Assembly: GCA_016784735.1 (NCBI GenBank)
Contig: JADHUC010000028.1
Location: 1-52,064 of the forward strand
Direction of reading: 5' to 3'
DNA from: Pirellulaceae bacterium
GTDB taxonomy: Bacteria; Planctomycetota; Planctomycetia; Pirellulales; Pirellulaceae
Length of the DNA stretch: 52,064 bases
In this document: one piece after another, positions 35,593 to 43,792 of the stretch
Layout: each line of letters begins with the position of its first letter
How positions within the stretch are numbered: position 1 is the first letter of the stretch
The notes under the pieces: generated by a model
Database searches by the model: none
Seen by the model: the letters and a program-made list of their open reading frames with translations, nothing else
What the model was told of the DNA's origin: nothing
Translations under genes and position numbers: made by a program

Positions 35593-35681
35593 GTAGGGGC
35601 CAAGTCTTCGCGGGCCCACCGGGCTGAGTACTTAGTACCGAGTACTGAGTGGTGGGCCCGCGAAGACTTGGCCCACCCTAC
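35593..35681. repeat. Long hairpin element, copy B (28/31-bp arms)
   Basis: The left arm 35593-35620 matches the inverse of 35651-35681 except for a 3-bp deletion near its outer end. Arms are the same sequence as copy A. The reverse-complemented loop shares GTACTCGGTACT with copy A, so the two copies lie in opposite orientation. Confidence 0.85.
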
Positions 35682-35731
35682 TTGGTTGCAGCCCGCGGCC
35701 GCGTTAGTGTACTGCGCGGAGGATAAACACC

Positions 35732-38338
35732 ATGACCATACGACTTTCACTCGCCGCTACTCTAGTAACGCTTTCTGTCGTCGGTGCTACCGCAGCGGAC
35801 GACCCGCTGTTTCCTTTCGTCATTTCCTACGACGCGCCGGACAACGCGGCGAACGTGTCCGACTGGCTCGAACGCCCGGCTGGCAAGAGCGGTTTTGTCC
35901 GGACGACGGGCGGCCACCTGGCCACCGATGCCGGTCCGATTCGCTTTCTGGCCACCAACCTGTGTTTCGACGCGTGTTTTCCCGCGCACGAACAGGCCGA
36001 GCGAGTAGCCGCCCGATTGGCGCGATTCGGCATCAACTGCGTGCGATTGCATCACATGGATTCCAGGTCCATCTGGGGCGACAGCCCGGACAAGCTGACG
36101 ATGGATCCGAAACAGGTCGAACGGCTCGACTATCTGATCTATCAGCTCAAGCAGCATGGTATCTACACGAACATCAACCTGCACGTATCGCGCTGGTTCG
36201 GGCCGGCCGAAGGATTCGTGGCTCGTGACGAGCGCCCGAAGTACGACAAAGGTCTCGACAACTTCGAGCCACGCATGATCGAGCTGCAGAAGAAGTACGC
36301 GCGTGATCTACTGACCCATGTAAACGCCTATACCAAGATCCCATACACGCGCGAGCCGGCCGTAGCGTTTGTCGAAATCAACAACGAAAACGCCCTGTTC
36401 AATCAATGGAGCCGCCGCCAGTTGGATACGCTGCCCGAACCGTACGCGACCACATTCCGCAAGCTGTGGAACGAGTGGCTACGTAATAAGCATGGCAGTA
36501 CCGAAAAACTGCGCGAAGTCTGGAACGTAGGCTCGAAACCACTCGGCGACGAACTGCTGCGGAACGGCGATTTCTCGCAGGCACTCGCCGGCACATGGCA
36601 TATGGAACGCGACGAGCAGACTCAGGTGGAATCGTCCATCGAATCCGGCGGGCCTGACGGCCAGCGCTGTCTGCGAGTGGTAGTCACGCGCGGGGGCCTC
36701 GAATCGTGGCGGCCGCAGTTGTCGCAATCGGGCTTCTCGGTCAAGAAGGACGAGCCGTATACGCTGGTTTGCAGTTTGCGTTCTGACAAGAAGCGGCAAA
36801 TCGGCCTCAATTGCATGATGGCCCACGAGCCGTGGGAGCGATTGGGCTTGTCGACCAGTGCGGAAGTCGGTCCCGAATGGAAACGTCACCGCTTCACGTT
36901 CGTGGCCGCACGAGACGATCCCAAGGCGCGCATTACGTTCACCAGCTTGGTGCCCGGCACGTACGAGCTGGCCAATGTCTCGCTACGGCCCGGTGGGATC
37001 CTGGGCTTGGAACCGGACCAGCGATTGGAGGATGACAGCGTTCCGGTGTTACGTCGTGGAGAAAGGCGATTGACTGAAGCCGCGCGACGCGACTTCGTCG
37101 ACTTCATGTGGGATACGGAGCGCGAGTACTGGTGGGGCATGTATCGGTATCTGAAAGACGACCTGGGTGTGCAGTCGATCGTCTCGGGTACTCAGCTCAG
37201 TTACAGCCCGGTGCGCATTCAGGCCAAACTCGATTACATCGACGCCCACTCCTACTGGCACCACCCCCGGTTTCCGGGCCGCCCGTGGGATGGTCGTAAC
37301 TGGTACGTGCAGAACGAGGCCCTGGTGAATTCGCCGGGCGGGACACTGGCAAGCTTGGCCGTACGTCGAGTCGCAGGAATGGCGTATACGGTCAGCGAGT
37401 ACAATCATCCGATGCCGAACGCCCACGGAGCAGAAGGGTGCCTGATGCTTGCAGCCATGGCCGCATTTCAGGCATGGGACGGCATATTCAGCTTTGCCTA
37501 CTGCCACAATTCAGATTTCGAGCCGCAGCGGATCAGTAGCTACTTCGACATCAAAGCAGACACGGTCAAACTGGCCCACATGCCGGCTTGTGCCGCATTG
37601 TTCATGCGCGGTGACGTGGCTCCGGCGCGCAAGACCCTTGTGGCTACGATGGAACCCGACGCGGAACGGGAAAAGCTGTACGAGACGGGCGATCCGTGGA
37701 CACTGACCGCGTCGACTTTCGGCATCGACCCACGTCTGGCGTTGTCGCATGCGGTGGCATTGGATATCGGCAAGACGACGGATCATGCGGCGGAAGAAAA
37801 TCTGCCGACCGTGGCCGAAGACGAAGTCACGTTCCGGTCAGACACCGGCCAACTGCGATGGGACGTTTCGGCTGACGGCGCGGGCTACTTCGCCGCGGAC
37901 ACGCCGTGCACAAAGCTCTTCACCGGCTTCGTGCGTGGCCGTACCTTTCAACTGGGCGACGTCTCGTTGAAGATTGGCAGCACGCGGCTCGACTGGGCAA
38001 CGGTGTCCTTGGTATGTCTCGATAGCGACGGCTTTGGCGAGAAGGGACGCATCCTGATCGCCGCAACCGGTGCAATGCAGAACAAAGACGCCAAAATCGA
38101 GGATCTCGGCAACAACCGCATCACACTGCGAAATCAGTGGGGCGGCGAGCCGGTGATGTGCGAAGGCATTCCGGCAGAAATCGTTTTACCGGTCGCCAAG
38201 GATCGACTAACCCTGTACCCGCTGGATGAAGGCGGAAACCGCCGAGACGCGATCCCTGTCGCGGAAAAGTACGGAAAAACGCAGCTTACTCTATCACCCG
38301 AGCACCGAACCGTCTGGTACGAAGTAGATATCCGCTAG
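35732..38338 (+). CDS. Exported clan GH-A glycoside hydrolase with a CBM apparently inserted in the barrel
   Basis: An 868-residue protein with GGAGG upstream. The signal peptide ends near ATA-AD (22). The barrel opens with GGHLATDAGPIRFLATNL and FGINCVRLHHMD; VAFVEINNENALF (211-223) gives the acid/base Glu219. A CBM4_9-like beta-sandwich follows (about 275-425: LLRNGDFSQALAGTWHMERD to TYELANVSLRPGG). The barrel then resumes: LDYIDAHSYWHHPRF and AYTVSEYNHPM, with the likely nucleophile Glu556. A beta-rich C-terminal region closes the protein. A secreted retaining glycosidase is well supported; the substrate is unknown. Confidence 0.75.
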   Translation: MTIRLSLAATLVTLSVVGATAADDPLFPFVISYDAPDNAANVSDWLERPAGKSGFVRTTGGHLATDAGPIRFLATNLCFDACFPAHEQAERVAARLARFGINCVRLHHMDSRSIWGDSPDKLTMDPKQVERLDYLIYQLKQHGIYTNINLHVSRWFGPAEGFVARDERPKYDKGLDNFEPRMIELQKKYARDLLTHVNAYTKIPYTREPAVAFVEINNENALFNQWSRRQLDTLPEPYATTFRKLWNEWLRNKHGSTEKLREVWNVGSKPLGDELLRNGDFSQALAGTWHMERDEQTQVESSIESGGPDGQRCLRVVVTRGGLESWRPQLSQSGFSVKKDEPYTLVCSLRSDKKRQIGLNCMMAHEPWERLGLSTSAEVGPEWKRHRFTFVAARDDPKARITFTSLVPGTYELANVSLRPGGILGLEPDQRLEDDSVPVLRRGERRLTEAARRDFVDFMWDTEREYWWGMYRYLKDDLGVQSIVSGTQLSYSPVRIQAKLDYIDAHSYWHHPRFPGRPWDGRNWYVQNEALVNSPGGTLASLAVRRVAGMAYTVSEYNHPMPNAHGAEGCLMLAAMAAFQAWDGIFSFAYCHNSDFEPQRISSYFDIKADTVKLAHMPACAALFMRGDVAPARKTLVATMEPDAEREKLYETGDPWTLTASTFGIDPRLALSHAVALDIGKTTDHAAEENLPTVAEDEVTFRSDTGQLRWDVSADGAGYFAADTPCTKLFTGFVRGRTFQLGDVSLKIGSTRLDWATVSLVCLDSDGFGEKGRILIAATGAMQNKDAKIEDLGNNRITLRNQWGGEPVMCEGIPAEIVLPVAKDRLTLYPLDEGGNRRDAIPVAEKYGKTQLTLSPEHRTVWYEVDIR

Positions 38339-38429
38339 GCCCGTCCAACAAACTGGTCAAGGCCGTCGCGTTGTGGTACTTTGTTCTTCATCACTGGCCT
38401 TCAACCGTGAGTGTGCCGGGGCCCGTTTA

Positions 38430-38535
38430 AAATGTGCGCACATTTCGTTTAACCCGAAGCCGGAGGCGATGGCGTCCGATGCGTGTGGACGGACCATTCA
38501 GCTTCCCGCCATCGCCTCCGGCTTCGGGTTAAACG
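38430..38535. repeat. 16-bp palindrome followed by a 29-bp perfect inverted repeat
   Basis: AAATGTGCGCACATTT (38430-38445) is a perfect palindrome. Directly after it, 38446-38474 (starting CGTTTAACCCGAAGCC) is exactly inverted at 38507-38535 around a 32-bp loop. Both lie between the GH-A gene and the isomerase gene. It could be a dispersed element and a terminator for the former. Confidence 0.8.
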
Positions 38536-38616
38536 AGGACACGTGAAACTAGCGGCGCCACATGTGCGCCGAGTGACTGTCTCCCAACAGCAGCCATAAC
38601 CAGCAGGACCGAGACT

Positions 38617-39429
38617 ATGAAATTCGCAATCTGTAACGAAACTTTCAAAGACTGGCCGTTCGACAAGGCGTTTGCTTTCGCCCGTGAGTGCGGCTACACG
38701 GGCATCGAATTTGCGCCATTCACCATGAACAAGGACGCTCGCCAAATCTCGCCTGCCAAACGCGAGGAAGTCCGCGGGCAGGCCGAAGAGGCAGGCCTGG
38801 AGGTGGTCGGCCTGCACTGGCTGCTGGCCTTCACCGAAGGCTTCTATGTGACGACGCCGGACGCCGAGGTGCGTCGCGCTACCAGCGAGTATATGGGCGA
38901 GTTGGCTCGGCTATGCCGCGATCTGGGCGGCAAGGTACTCGTGCTGGGTTCGCCTATGCAACGCAATCTGCTACCGGGCGTTTCACACGACCAGGCTATG
39001 GAGTACGCGGCCGACACGCTTCGCGGGGCAATGCCGTACATCGAGGAGTGCGGGCTGGTTCTGGCCGTCGAACCACTTGGGCCGGAAGAAGGCGATTTTC
39101 TCCGTACGGCGGAATTGGGCGTCAAGCTAATCGAGATGATTGATTCGCCGCGGTGCCGGCTGCACCTGGACGTGAAAGCCATGTCCACTGAAGACAAGCC
39201 CATCGACGCGATCATTCGCGACAACGCCCAGCGATTGGAACACTTCCACGCCAACGATGCCAACCGCCGTGGTCCCGGTATGGGCGACGTGGACTTCAAG
39301 CCGATCCTGGCGGCCCTTCAGGAGATAGACTACCAGGGCTGGGTCTCGGTCGAAGTATTCGACTACGAACCGGGAGTCGAAACCCTGGCACGCGAAAGTA
39401 TGGTGAATTTGAAAGCGTGCATGCCGTAG
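38617..39429 (+). CDS. Sugar phosphate isomerase/epimerase-family TIM barrel protein
   Basis: A 270-residue protein, the usual length. It starts MKFAICNETFKDWPFDKAFA, typical of the xylose isomerase-like (AP endonuclease 2) family. Later motifs include GYTGIEFAPF, VLAVEPLGPEEGDFL (metal-binding Glu), CRLHLDVKAMSTED, EHFHANDANRRGPGMGDVDF (His and Asp ligands) and GWVSVEVFDYEPG. It has no export signal. It should isomerise or epimerise a keto-sugar or inositol-type compound in the cytoplasm, which fits use of sugars freed by the neighbouring secreted hydrolase. Confidence 0.8.
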   Translation: MKFAICNETFKDWPFDKAFAFARECGYTGIEFAPFTMNKDARQISPAKREEVRGQAEEAGLEVVGLHWLLAFTEGFYVTTPDAEVRRATSEYMGELARLCRDLGGKVLVLGSPMQRNLLPGVSHDQAMEYAADTLRGAMPYIEECGLVLAVEPLGPEEGDFLRTAELGVKLIEMIDSPRCRLHLDVKAMSTEDKPIDAIIRDNAQRLEHFHANDANRRGPGMGDVDFKPILAALQEIDYQGWVSVEVFDYEPGVETLARESMVNLKACMP

Positions 39430-39449
39430 CCCGGATCATTCATGAATCT

Positions 39450-39588
39450 GTAGGCCGGACCGAGCAAACGCCGTTTGTGCCGGAACTGCGGTCGCTTTTT
39501 CCCGATCATACCGCAAGCAATTCGTCATGCCTCTTGATTGCGTTTGCGCTGTTCCGGCAACGTGCTGCGCGACCTTGGTCCGGCCTAC
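39450..39588. repeat. 139-bp element with 12-bp terminal inverted repeats
   Basis: GTAGGCCGGACC (39450-39461) is inverted at 39577-39588. The interior has TGCCGGAAC and GTTCCGGCA as a second inverted pair. TGAAT occurs just outside each end (39443-39447 and 39590-39594), a possible but weak target duplication. It lies between two convergent genes. Confidence 0.55.
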
Positions 39589-39627
39589 GTGAATAATCCA
39601 GCCTAAAGGCGTCTTTCGGCCAAGCAC

Positions 39628-41208
39628 CTACAGCTCACCCAACATCTCCGCAGCTTTGTCTTCGAACAACTTCTGCCATTCCGGCGCTAGGAGACAATCG
39701 CTGTCTTCCTGCGCCCCGCCCACGTTGCGAAGCTGTTCCGCGGTTGGTGCGTAATAGATGTAACCGTTGGAACAGCCGGCAACGAAAGTGAGTTCATGGG
39801 GAGACATCTTCTTGATGTTCAGCCCCATCTGCACGGTCAGTTCTCCGGGAAAGCTGAGCAGCACGAAATCGCCGATTCGCAGGCCAAGCAGCTCGACGTC
39901 GATCGTCTTCTTCTCGGCGGCCAGATTGTCCGATTGGTGCATCCGCAATAAAGCCAGATTTGTCTGAAGCCTTGTCAATTGTTCCATGGTGTAGATGTTG
40001 CGAATGTATCGCTCCATGTCGCTGCGGTTGCGGGCATCTAGTTTGTCCAAGTCGTCTCGTCCCATCGCCCGGTCGTGCAGATAACGGTGAGAGTAGTAAG
40101 ACGGAAACTCGGCCGACAGATTGTATTTCACAACCAACGGGAGAAACGTCTTCAGGCTCAGGCTCGTTCCTCTCAAGGACTGACACAGCCTTTCCCGCTC
40201 GGCTTCCATCGCTACGACGCGTTCGGCGAGATCGGCTCTTGGCAACTCGATGACCTCGTTGAGGACCTTCAGCCGGCCGTCCTCGCTGGTCTGTACCTTC
40301 CGTAATGCCTGCAACGCGCTGAGGCCCAGCATATTCCCCAGCGGCTCTGCACTTCGGGGATGGTCGACGTCCTTGTACCAGACCGGATTGATGTCGCCGG
40401 CGCATCCCTGCAGAAACACGGCAATCGTGTCGTCGTTCAGATTGTCTTCGATCACTTTGGAGGCAAAGCCGGTGATGTCCGCGGTATTCTTGCCGCTGGG
40501 AACTCCCTGGATGGGGTGGCACGCGAAGTTGTAAACAACCGCTAGCGCCCGTCCGTCTTCCCTGTCCAGCCGAAGAACGCCTATCTCCGGGTCCACCGGG
40601 CCAACCGCGGCGACCTCCTCGTCCGGCGGCAGCGAGTACGCGTGGCGGACGTCAAGCTCCTTGCCGTTCTTCAGCTTGAGCCGGCGGTTCTCCATGATTC
40701 GATCCTCATGGCCGACACCCGCACCGACGGTCACGGGAACCATGTTGACGCAGGCTTGCGCTACCGCCTGTAGAGTCCGCTGGTCAACATCCGAGCACAC
40801 CGATCCATGACAATGGCTGGCATTGACCAGTACATTCGTCGGCTTGATGCCGAGTTCCTTTTCGATTTGGGAACGAACGATGCCAAGATAGTCGTCGCTG
40901 ATCGGTCCGATCTCGCCAATCGCGACTGCATCGACGGTGATAATCGCCACCGTCGTGGTGTCGTCCTTCACCACGAGTGCCTTTGTATACAAGGGGTCAT
41001 TGGCCGGACCGGCCTTCGTGTTGGTGATTTCGACTTTCGCGGCACCTGCCAGGAGCTGTGCCGCTCGTGCATTGGCAGTCGGCAACGAACCGACGACCGC
41101 GAATAGCACAAAGGTGATCGCCAGTGACATCCCGTTGCGGGGCTGCTCGCGGTTCACGCGAGATTGGACAGAGTGGCAGAACGATGTGGACGCATTCGTG
41201 TTCTTCAT
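39628..41208 (-). CDS. Exported neutral-ceramidase-like protein lacking the catalytic Ser
   Basis: A 526-residue protein. Its ATG follows the TAG of the upstream gene with a single base between, which favours this start; M27 is an alternative. The signal segment is MSLAITFVLFAVVGSLPTAN. AQLLAGAAKVEITNTKAGPA and SHCHGS (131-136), and CHP (His231), match the zinc-binding N-terminal domain of alkaline ceramidases. In true ceramidases NSGDVSP provides the Ser nucleophile; here CAGDINP (269-275) has Ala270. This is typical of a large bacterial family of unknown reaction, so a metal-dependent hydrolase of another substrate is likely. Confidence 0.75.
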   Translation of the reverse strand: MKNTNASTSFCHSVQSRVNREQPRNGMSLAITFVLFAVVGSLPTANARAAQLLAGAAKVEITNTKAGPANDPLYTKALVVKDDTTTVAIITVDAVAIGEIGPISDDYLGIVRSQIEKELGIKPTNVLVNASHCHGSVCSDVDQRTLQAVAQACVNMVPVTVGAGVGHEDRIMENRRLKLKNGKELDVRHAYSLPPDEEVAAVGPVDPEIGVLRLDREDGRALAVVYNFACHPIQGVPSGKNTADITGFASKVIEDNLNDDTIAVFLQGCAGDINPVWYKDVDHPRSAEPLGNMLGLSALQALRKVQTSEDGRLKVLNEVIELPRADLAERVVAMEAERERLCQSLRGTSLSLKTFLPLVVKYNLSAEFPSYYSHRYLHDRAMGRDDLDKLDARNRSDMERYIRNIYTMEQLTRLQTNLALLRMHQSDNLAAEKKTIDVELLGLRIGDFVLLSFPGELTVQMGLNIKKMSPHELTFVAGCSNGYIYYAPTAEQLRNVGGAQEDSDCLLAPEWQKLFEDKAAEMLGEL

Positions 41209-41209
41209 G

Positions 41210-42520
41210 CTAGTTGCCTTGTTTCAGAAGGGTTGGCTCGAAACGGAACGCTTTGATCTCCAACGATTCCAGGTCCTGTTCCCACTGGCCGGGCCCAACA
41301 ATCTGCCTGTCGCCGGTTTCGAAGAGATTCTCCGCCGTGATCGTCGTGCGCGGCAGACCTTGCACCTCGACTCGTACCGGCTCGTTCGATGAATTGGCGA
41401 GGAACAGGTAACGATCTTTCCCGTGGGCCACGTCCAGTACAGCGACGGAAGGGAATTCCACGGGCTCCTTGTGTGCGGTAGCGACCTGGGCCGGGCCGTG
41501 AAGGACGCGCACGCGGATGTCGTTGCGACGCTCGCCAAAAAGGAAGACCTGTCCGAGATTCAGCGGCCCGTTGATTTCTCGGATGCACTCGGCGTATGCC
41601 TGAAAGTAGCGATCGAAGGCAGGGAACTTCGGACGCCGCCAGCCCGAGAAAACCAAGATGCCCTTGGCGCCGGTCATCAGACTCAAATACACATCATGCC
41701 GTACCCATTTGGGAATCATCGACAGGAACTCTTCCGGTGGCTGGTGGAACATCTCCGGTACGGCGATGGGAATTGCCGAGCGGTTGGCTAGCTCGATCGC
41801 CTTGACTTCCTGCTCGATAGTCCAGCGCACCCAAACTCGGTTCTCGCCCTGTCCCGAGTAGTTCGTGTACATCCCCTTGCCGCAGATGTCGAGGTGTTTG
41901 ACCGTGCGAGCCAGGGCCGCTGCATTGCGGTGGTTAGGATCGTACATCCACACGGGCCGCTTGAGCGGATCGGCCTGCCGGATCGCCTCCGTGGCAACCT
42001 CCAAATACGTCAATTCGTTCTTGCGCCAATATCGCAATTCTTCCGGTGCCAAATACCACCAAGCGATCTCCGAATGGCCGGCGACAGCTTCGACTTGCTC
42101 ACGGATACGCTCGCGAATCTCATCGGGGCTCAGCTTCAGCGGTTCCTTTTCATGGAACTTCATCGGCAGCGAGATAGTGTAGGTACACTTCAGTCCGAAC
42201 TTCTTGGCCGCGTCGACGTTCTGTTCACGACCGTAAGGGCCGATCAAGGTCAACCCTTCCGGCTTGTCCCGTCCCAGATTCAGCCCAAAGAAGCTCACGG
42301 GAAAGATCCGTCCCTGAGGGAAGATCTTGTCGGCGTCGTACTTCTGGGCAAGATCGGGTGCTGGGCGGAAGAAGGCTTCAGAAGCCGTGTCTGCAGCCGA
42401 CACATCCTTCTCCGCGGGTGTGCCTTCCTGACCGAAAGCGGAGTTTGCAGCGCATATCGCCGAACCCCCAACCAGGGCAAGAACGACCCAGAAAAGCCTT
42501 TTCACGTGACGGGCTTGCAT
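41210..42520 (-). CDS. Exported TIM-barrel protein, glycoside hydrolase-like, unassigned
   Basis: A 436-residue protein starting at the ATG of MQARHVKRLFWVVLALVGGS; a GTG directly before it is an alternative. The signal peptide ends near SAFG-QE. The barrel shows FFGLNLGRDKPEGLTLIG, IAWWYLAPEELRYWR (candidate acid Glu pair), RPVWMYDPNHRN, GKGMYTNYSGQGEN and AIPIAVPEMFHQPPEE (candidate nucleophile). A C-terminal beta domain includes GKDRYLFLANSSNEPVRVEV. It looks like a clan GH-A-type hydrolase, but no family is recognised. It is translationally coupled to the ceramidase-like gene. Confidence 0.6.
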   Translation of the reverse strand: MQARHVKRLFWVVLALVGGSAICAANSAFGQEGTPAEKDVSAADTASEAFFRPAPDLAQKYDADKIFPQGRIFPVSFFGLNLGRDKPEGLTLIGPYGREQNVDAAKKFGLKCTYTISLPMKFHEKEPLKLSPDEIRERIREQVEAVAGHSEIAWWYLAPEELRYWRKNELTYLEVATEAIRQADPLKRPVWMYDPNHRNAAALARTVKHLDICGKGMYTNYSGQGENRVWVRWTIEQEVKAIELANRSAIPIAVPEMFHQPPEEFLSMIPKWVRHDVYLSLMTGAKGILVFSGWRRPKFPAFDRYFQAYAECIREINGPLNLGQVFLFGERRNDIRVRVLHGPAQVATAHKEPVEFPSVAVLDVAHGKDRYLFLANSSNEPVRVEVQGLPRTTITAENLFETGDRQIVGPGQWEQDLESLEIKAFRFEPTLLKQGN

Positions 42521-42775
42521 CACATCAGGTTCCTTTCTCTCGAATACAGATAGACGTCGCCTCCATTAAAGGAGCCTCGCTTATGTTGTTTGTCCGGATG
42601 GTTCATCTTGTGGCTGAGCATTGAACGGAGTAGAGATAATTGTGCTACCATTCCGAGATGCCTGCCAGCCCATCAGCAGGCGGCTCTTGTGCCTTCTTTC
42701 CGCATGCCATCATGTTGTTCGCAGTACGACCAACCGATACGATGAAGGAAGTTATAACACGCAGGAGCACGTCTG

Positions 42776-42967
42776 ATGGTTGCGACACCCAGAAAACCGG
42801 CGAAACCCGCACTAGCGGGCGAGTCAGATTCTGATCCGGCGGAACAGGTGTACGTTTACCTCTCCGAGCAGGACCGCGACATCGTTCTGGAGACAATCGA
42901 AAACGACGTGCAAGCCAATGATGCTTTGAGGTCGCTGGCGCAGCGATACAAGGAGCGATATGGCTGA
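42776..42967 (+). CDS. Small hypothetical protein
   Basis: A 63-residue reading with AGGAG 8 nt upstream of the ATG, so it is probably translated. The first 20 residues are basic and Pro/Ala-rich; the rest (VYVYLSEQDRDIVLETIEND, ALRSLAQRYKERYG) is charged and likely helical. It could be a DNA-binding or antitoxin-like peptide, given the HicAB pair 21 bp away on the other strand, but no family is recognised. Confidence 0.5.
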   Translation: MVATPRKPAKPALAGESDSDPAEQVYVYLSEQDRDIVLETIENDVQANDALRSLAQRYKERYG

Positions 42968-42988
42968 ACCTTCGCCGCGCCTTGGCGC

Positions 42989-43207
42989 TCAGCCGACTTC
43001 GTAAATCACCGGCCGGTACTTTGGCTGGGGGATCGGATTGCCCGATTGACGCGCTGCTTCCAGCCACGCGGCTTTGGCGACTTCGACTTCATTGAGAGCT
43101 TCTTCCGGGGTCGCGCCGAATGCCGAGCAGGCTTTCAAGTCGGGAATATCGGCGATGTAGCCACCGTCTTCATCGCTGTAGAATATGTTGATGTGGTAGT
43201 CTTTCAC
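42989..43207 (-). CDS. hicB: HicB-family antitoxin
   Basis: A 72-residue protein with a GTG start overlapping the HicA stop (GTGA). The sequence INIFYSDEDGGYIADIPDLK, ACSAFGATPEEALNEVEVAK and ending IPQPKYRP is the standard HicB RNase-H-like domain. It lacks a separate DNA-binding extension, as in the short HicB class. It should bind and neutralise the toxin encoded just upstream. The gene order hicA-hicB is typical. Confidence 0.85.
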   Translation of the reverse strand: MKDYHINIFYSDEDGGYIADIPDLKACSAFGATPEEALNEVEVAKAAWLEAARQSGNPIPQPKYRPVIYEVG

Positions 43208-43461
43208 GGCATGTCGTCCTCCAGTGTTAGATTATACTCTTCAACCAGCTTCAGGAACTGGCGAATTTGGTACGGCTTGGCCTGGCCATCGACCTCCTGC
43301 AGATTGACCAATTCGTCCACATCTGGATGGGAGAAGATGTGATGGCTTCCACTGACGCGTACCAGCGTGAACCCGAACGCTCCGACGAGTTTGCACGCAT
43401 CGTCGAACCGAACATTCCGTGAGCCGCCGAGTATTTTCTGCAAGAGCTTACGCGGTTTCAT
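43204..43461 (-). CDS. hicA: HicA-family mRNA interferase toxin
   Basis: An 85-residue protein, the usual length. It begins MKPRKLLQKILGGSRNVRF, and VRVSGSHHIFSHP (35-47) carries the conserved catalytic His of the double-stranded-RNA-binding-like HicA fold (His40 or 41). It should cleave mRNA when HicB is depleted. Its ATG overlaps the stop of a restriction-modification gene remnant (ATGA), and GAGGAGG lies 10 nt upstream, within that remnant, which suggests it was once translated in an R-M operon. Confidence 0.85.
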   Translation of the reverse strand: MKPRKLLQKILGGSRNVRFDDACKLVGAFGFTLVRVSGSHHIFSHPDVDELVNLQEVDGQAKPYQIRQFLKLVEEYNLTLEDDMP

Positions 43462-43552
43462 CGGGCCGTCGCCTCCTCGACGATGCGGATCTCCTCGTCC
43501 GTCAGACGTACAACTCGTACACCAAGTCGATGATTTCGTTCGGTGCGCCCAT
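43458..43552 (-). pseudogene. C-terminal remnant of a type IIG/Eco57I-like restriction-modification enzyme
   Basis: From ATG 43552 the frame reads GAPNEIIDLVYELY then V-stop. Restoring one missing G after the Tyr codon gives LVYELYGLTDEEIRIVEEA and ends at a TGA overlapping hicA. LVYELYGLTEEEIxIVE is the well-known tail of N6-adenine methyltransferase/type IIG and BREX PglX-type proteins. An in-frame TAA lies four codons upstream, so the rest is lost. It is a decayed R-M gene. Confidence 0.6.
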
Positions 43553-43760
43553 GCGATCTGCTTACCAGAAGCGAAGGGCCTGTCAGCCTGTTAGTTTCTT
43601 CATCGAAACATGTCGGGTCAATAGTATGTGTTGCCGATGACGGGTGGCGATGATGTTCATGACATTAGCGCGCAAATCCTTTCTCTGCAAAATGCAGACA
43701 ACTGGCAGCGCTGTCGAGCGACCGTTACACAGGTTGCCTTGATCTTGTGATGAGGATAAT

Positions 43761-43775
43761 TTGACAAAAGGTCAA
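43761..43775. promoter_or_regulatory. Short inverted repeat ahead of the GH36 gene
   Basis: TTGAC-AAAAG-GTCAA lies 17 bp before the ATG at 43793 and overlaps ATTTGACAAAA, similar to the 11-mers at 29410. It could be an operator close to a strong ribosome site (GGAGGAGGG). The remaining 43553-43760 shows no gene or repeat. Confidence 0.3.
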
Positions 43776-43792
43776 CCGCGGAGGAGGGACAC

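Noticed and set aside
43419..43640. Plus-strand open frame of 73 residues upstream of the GH36 gene
   Set aside because: It is antisense to hicA and the restriction-modification remnant and has no coherent composition or ribosome site.
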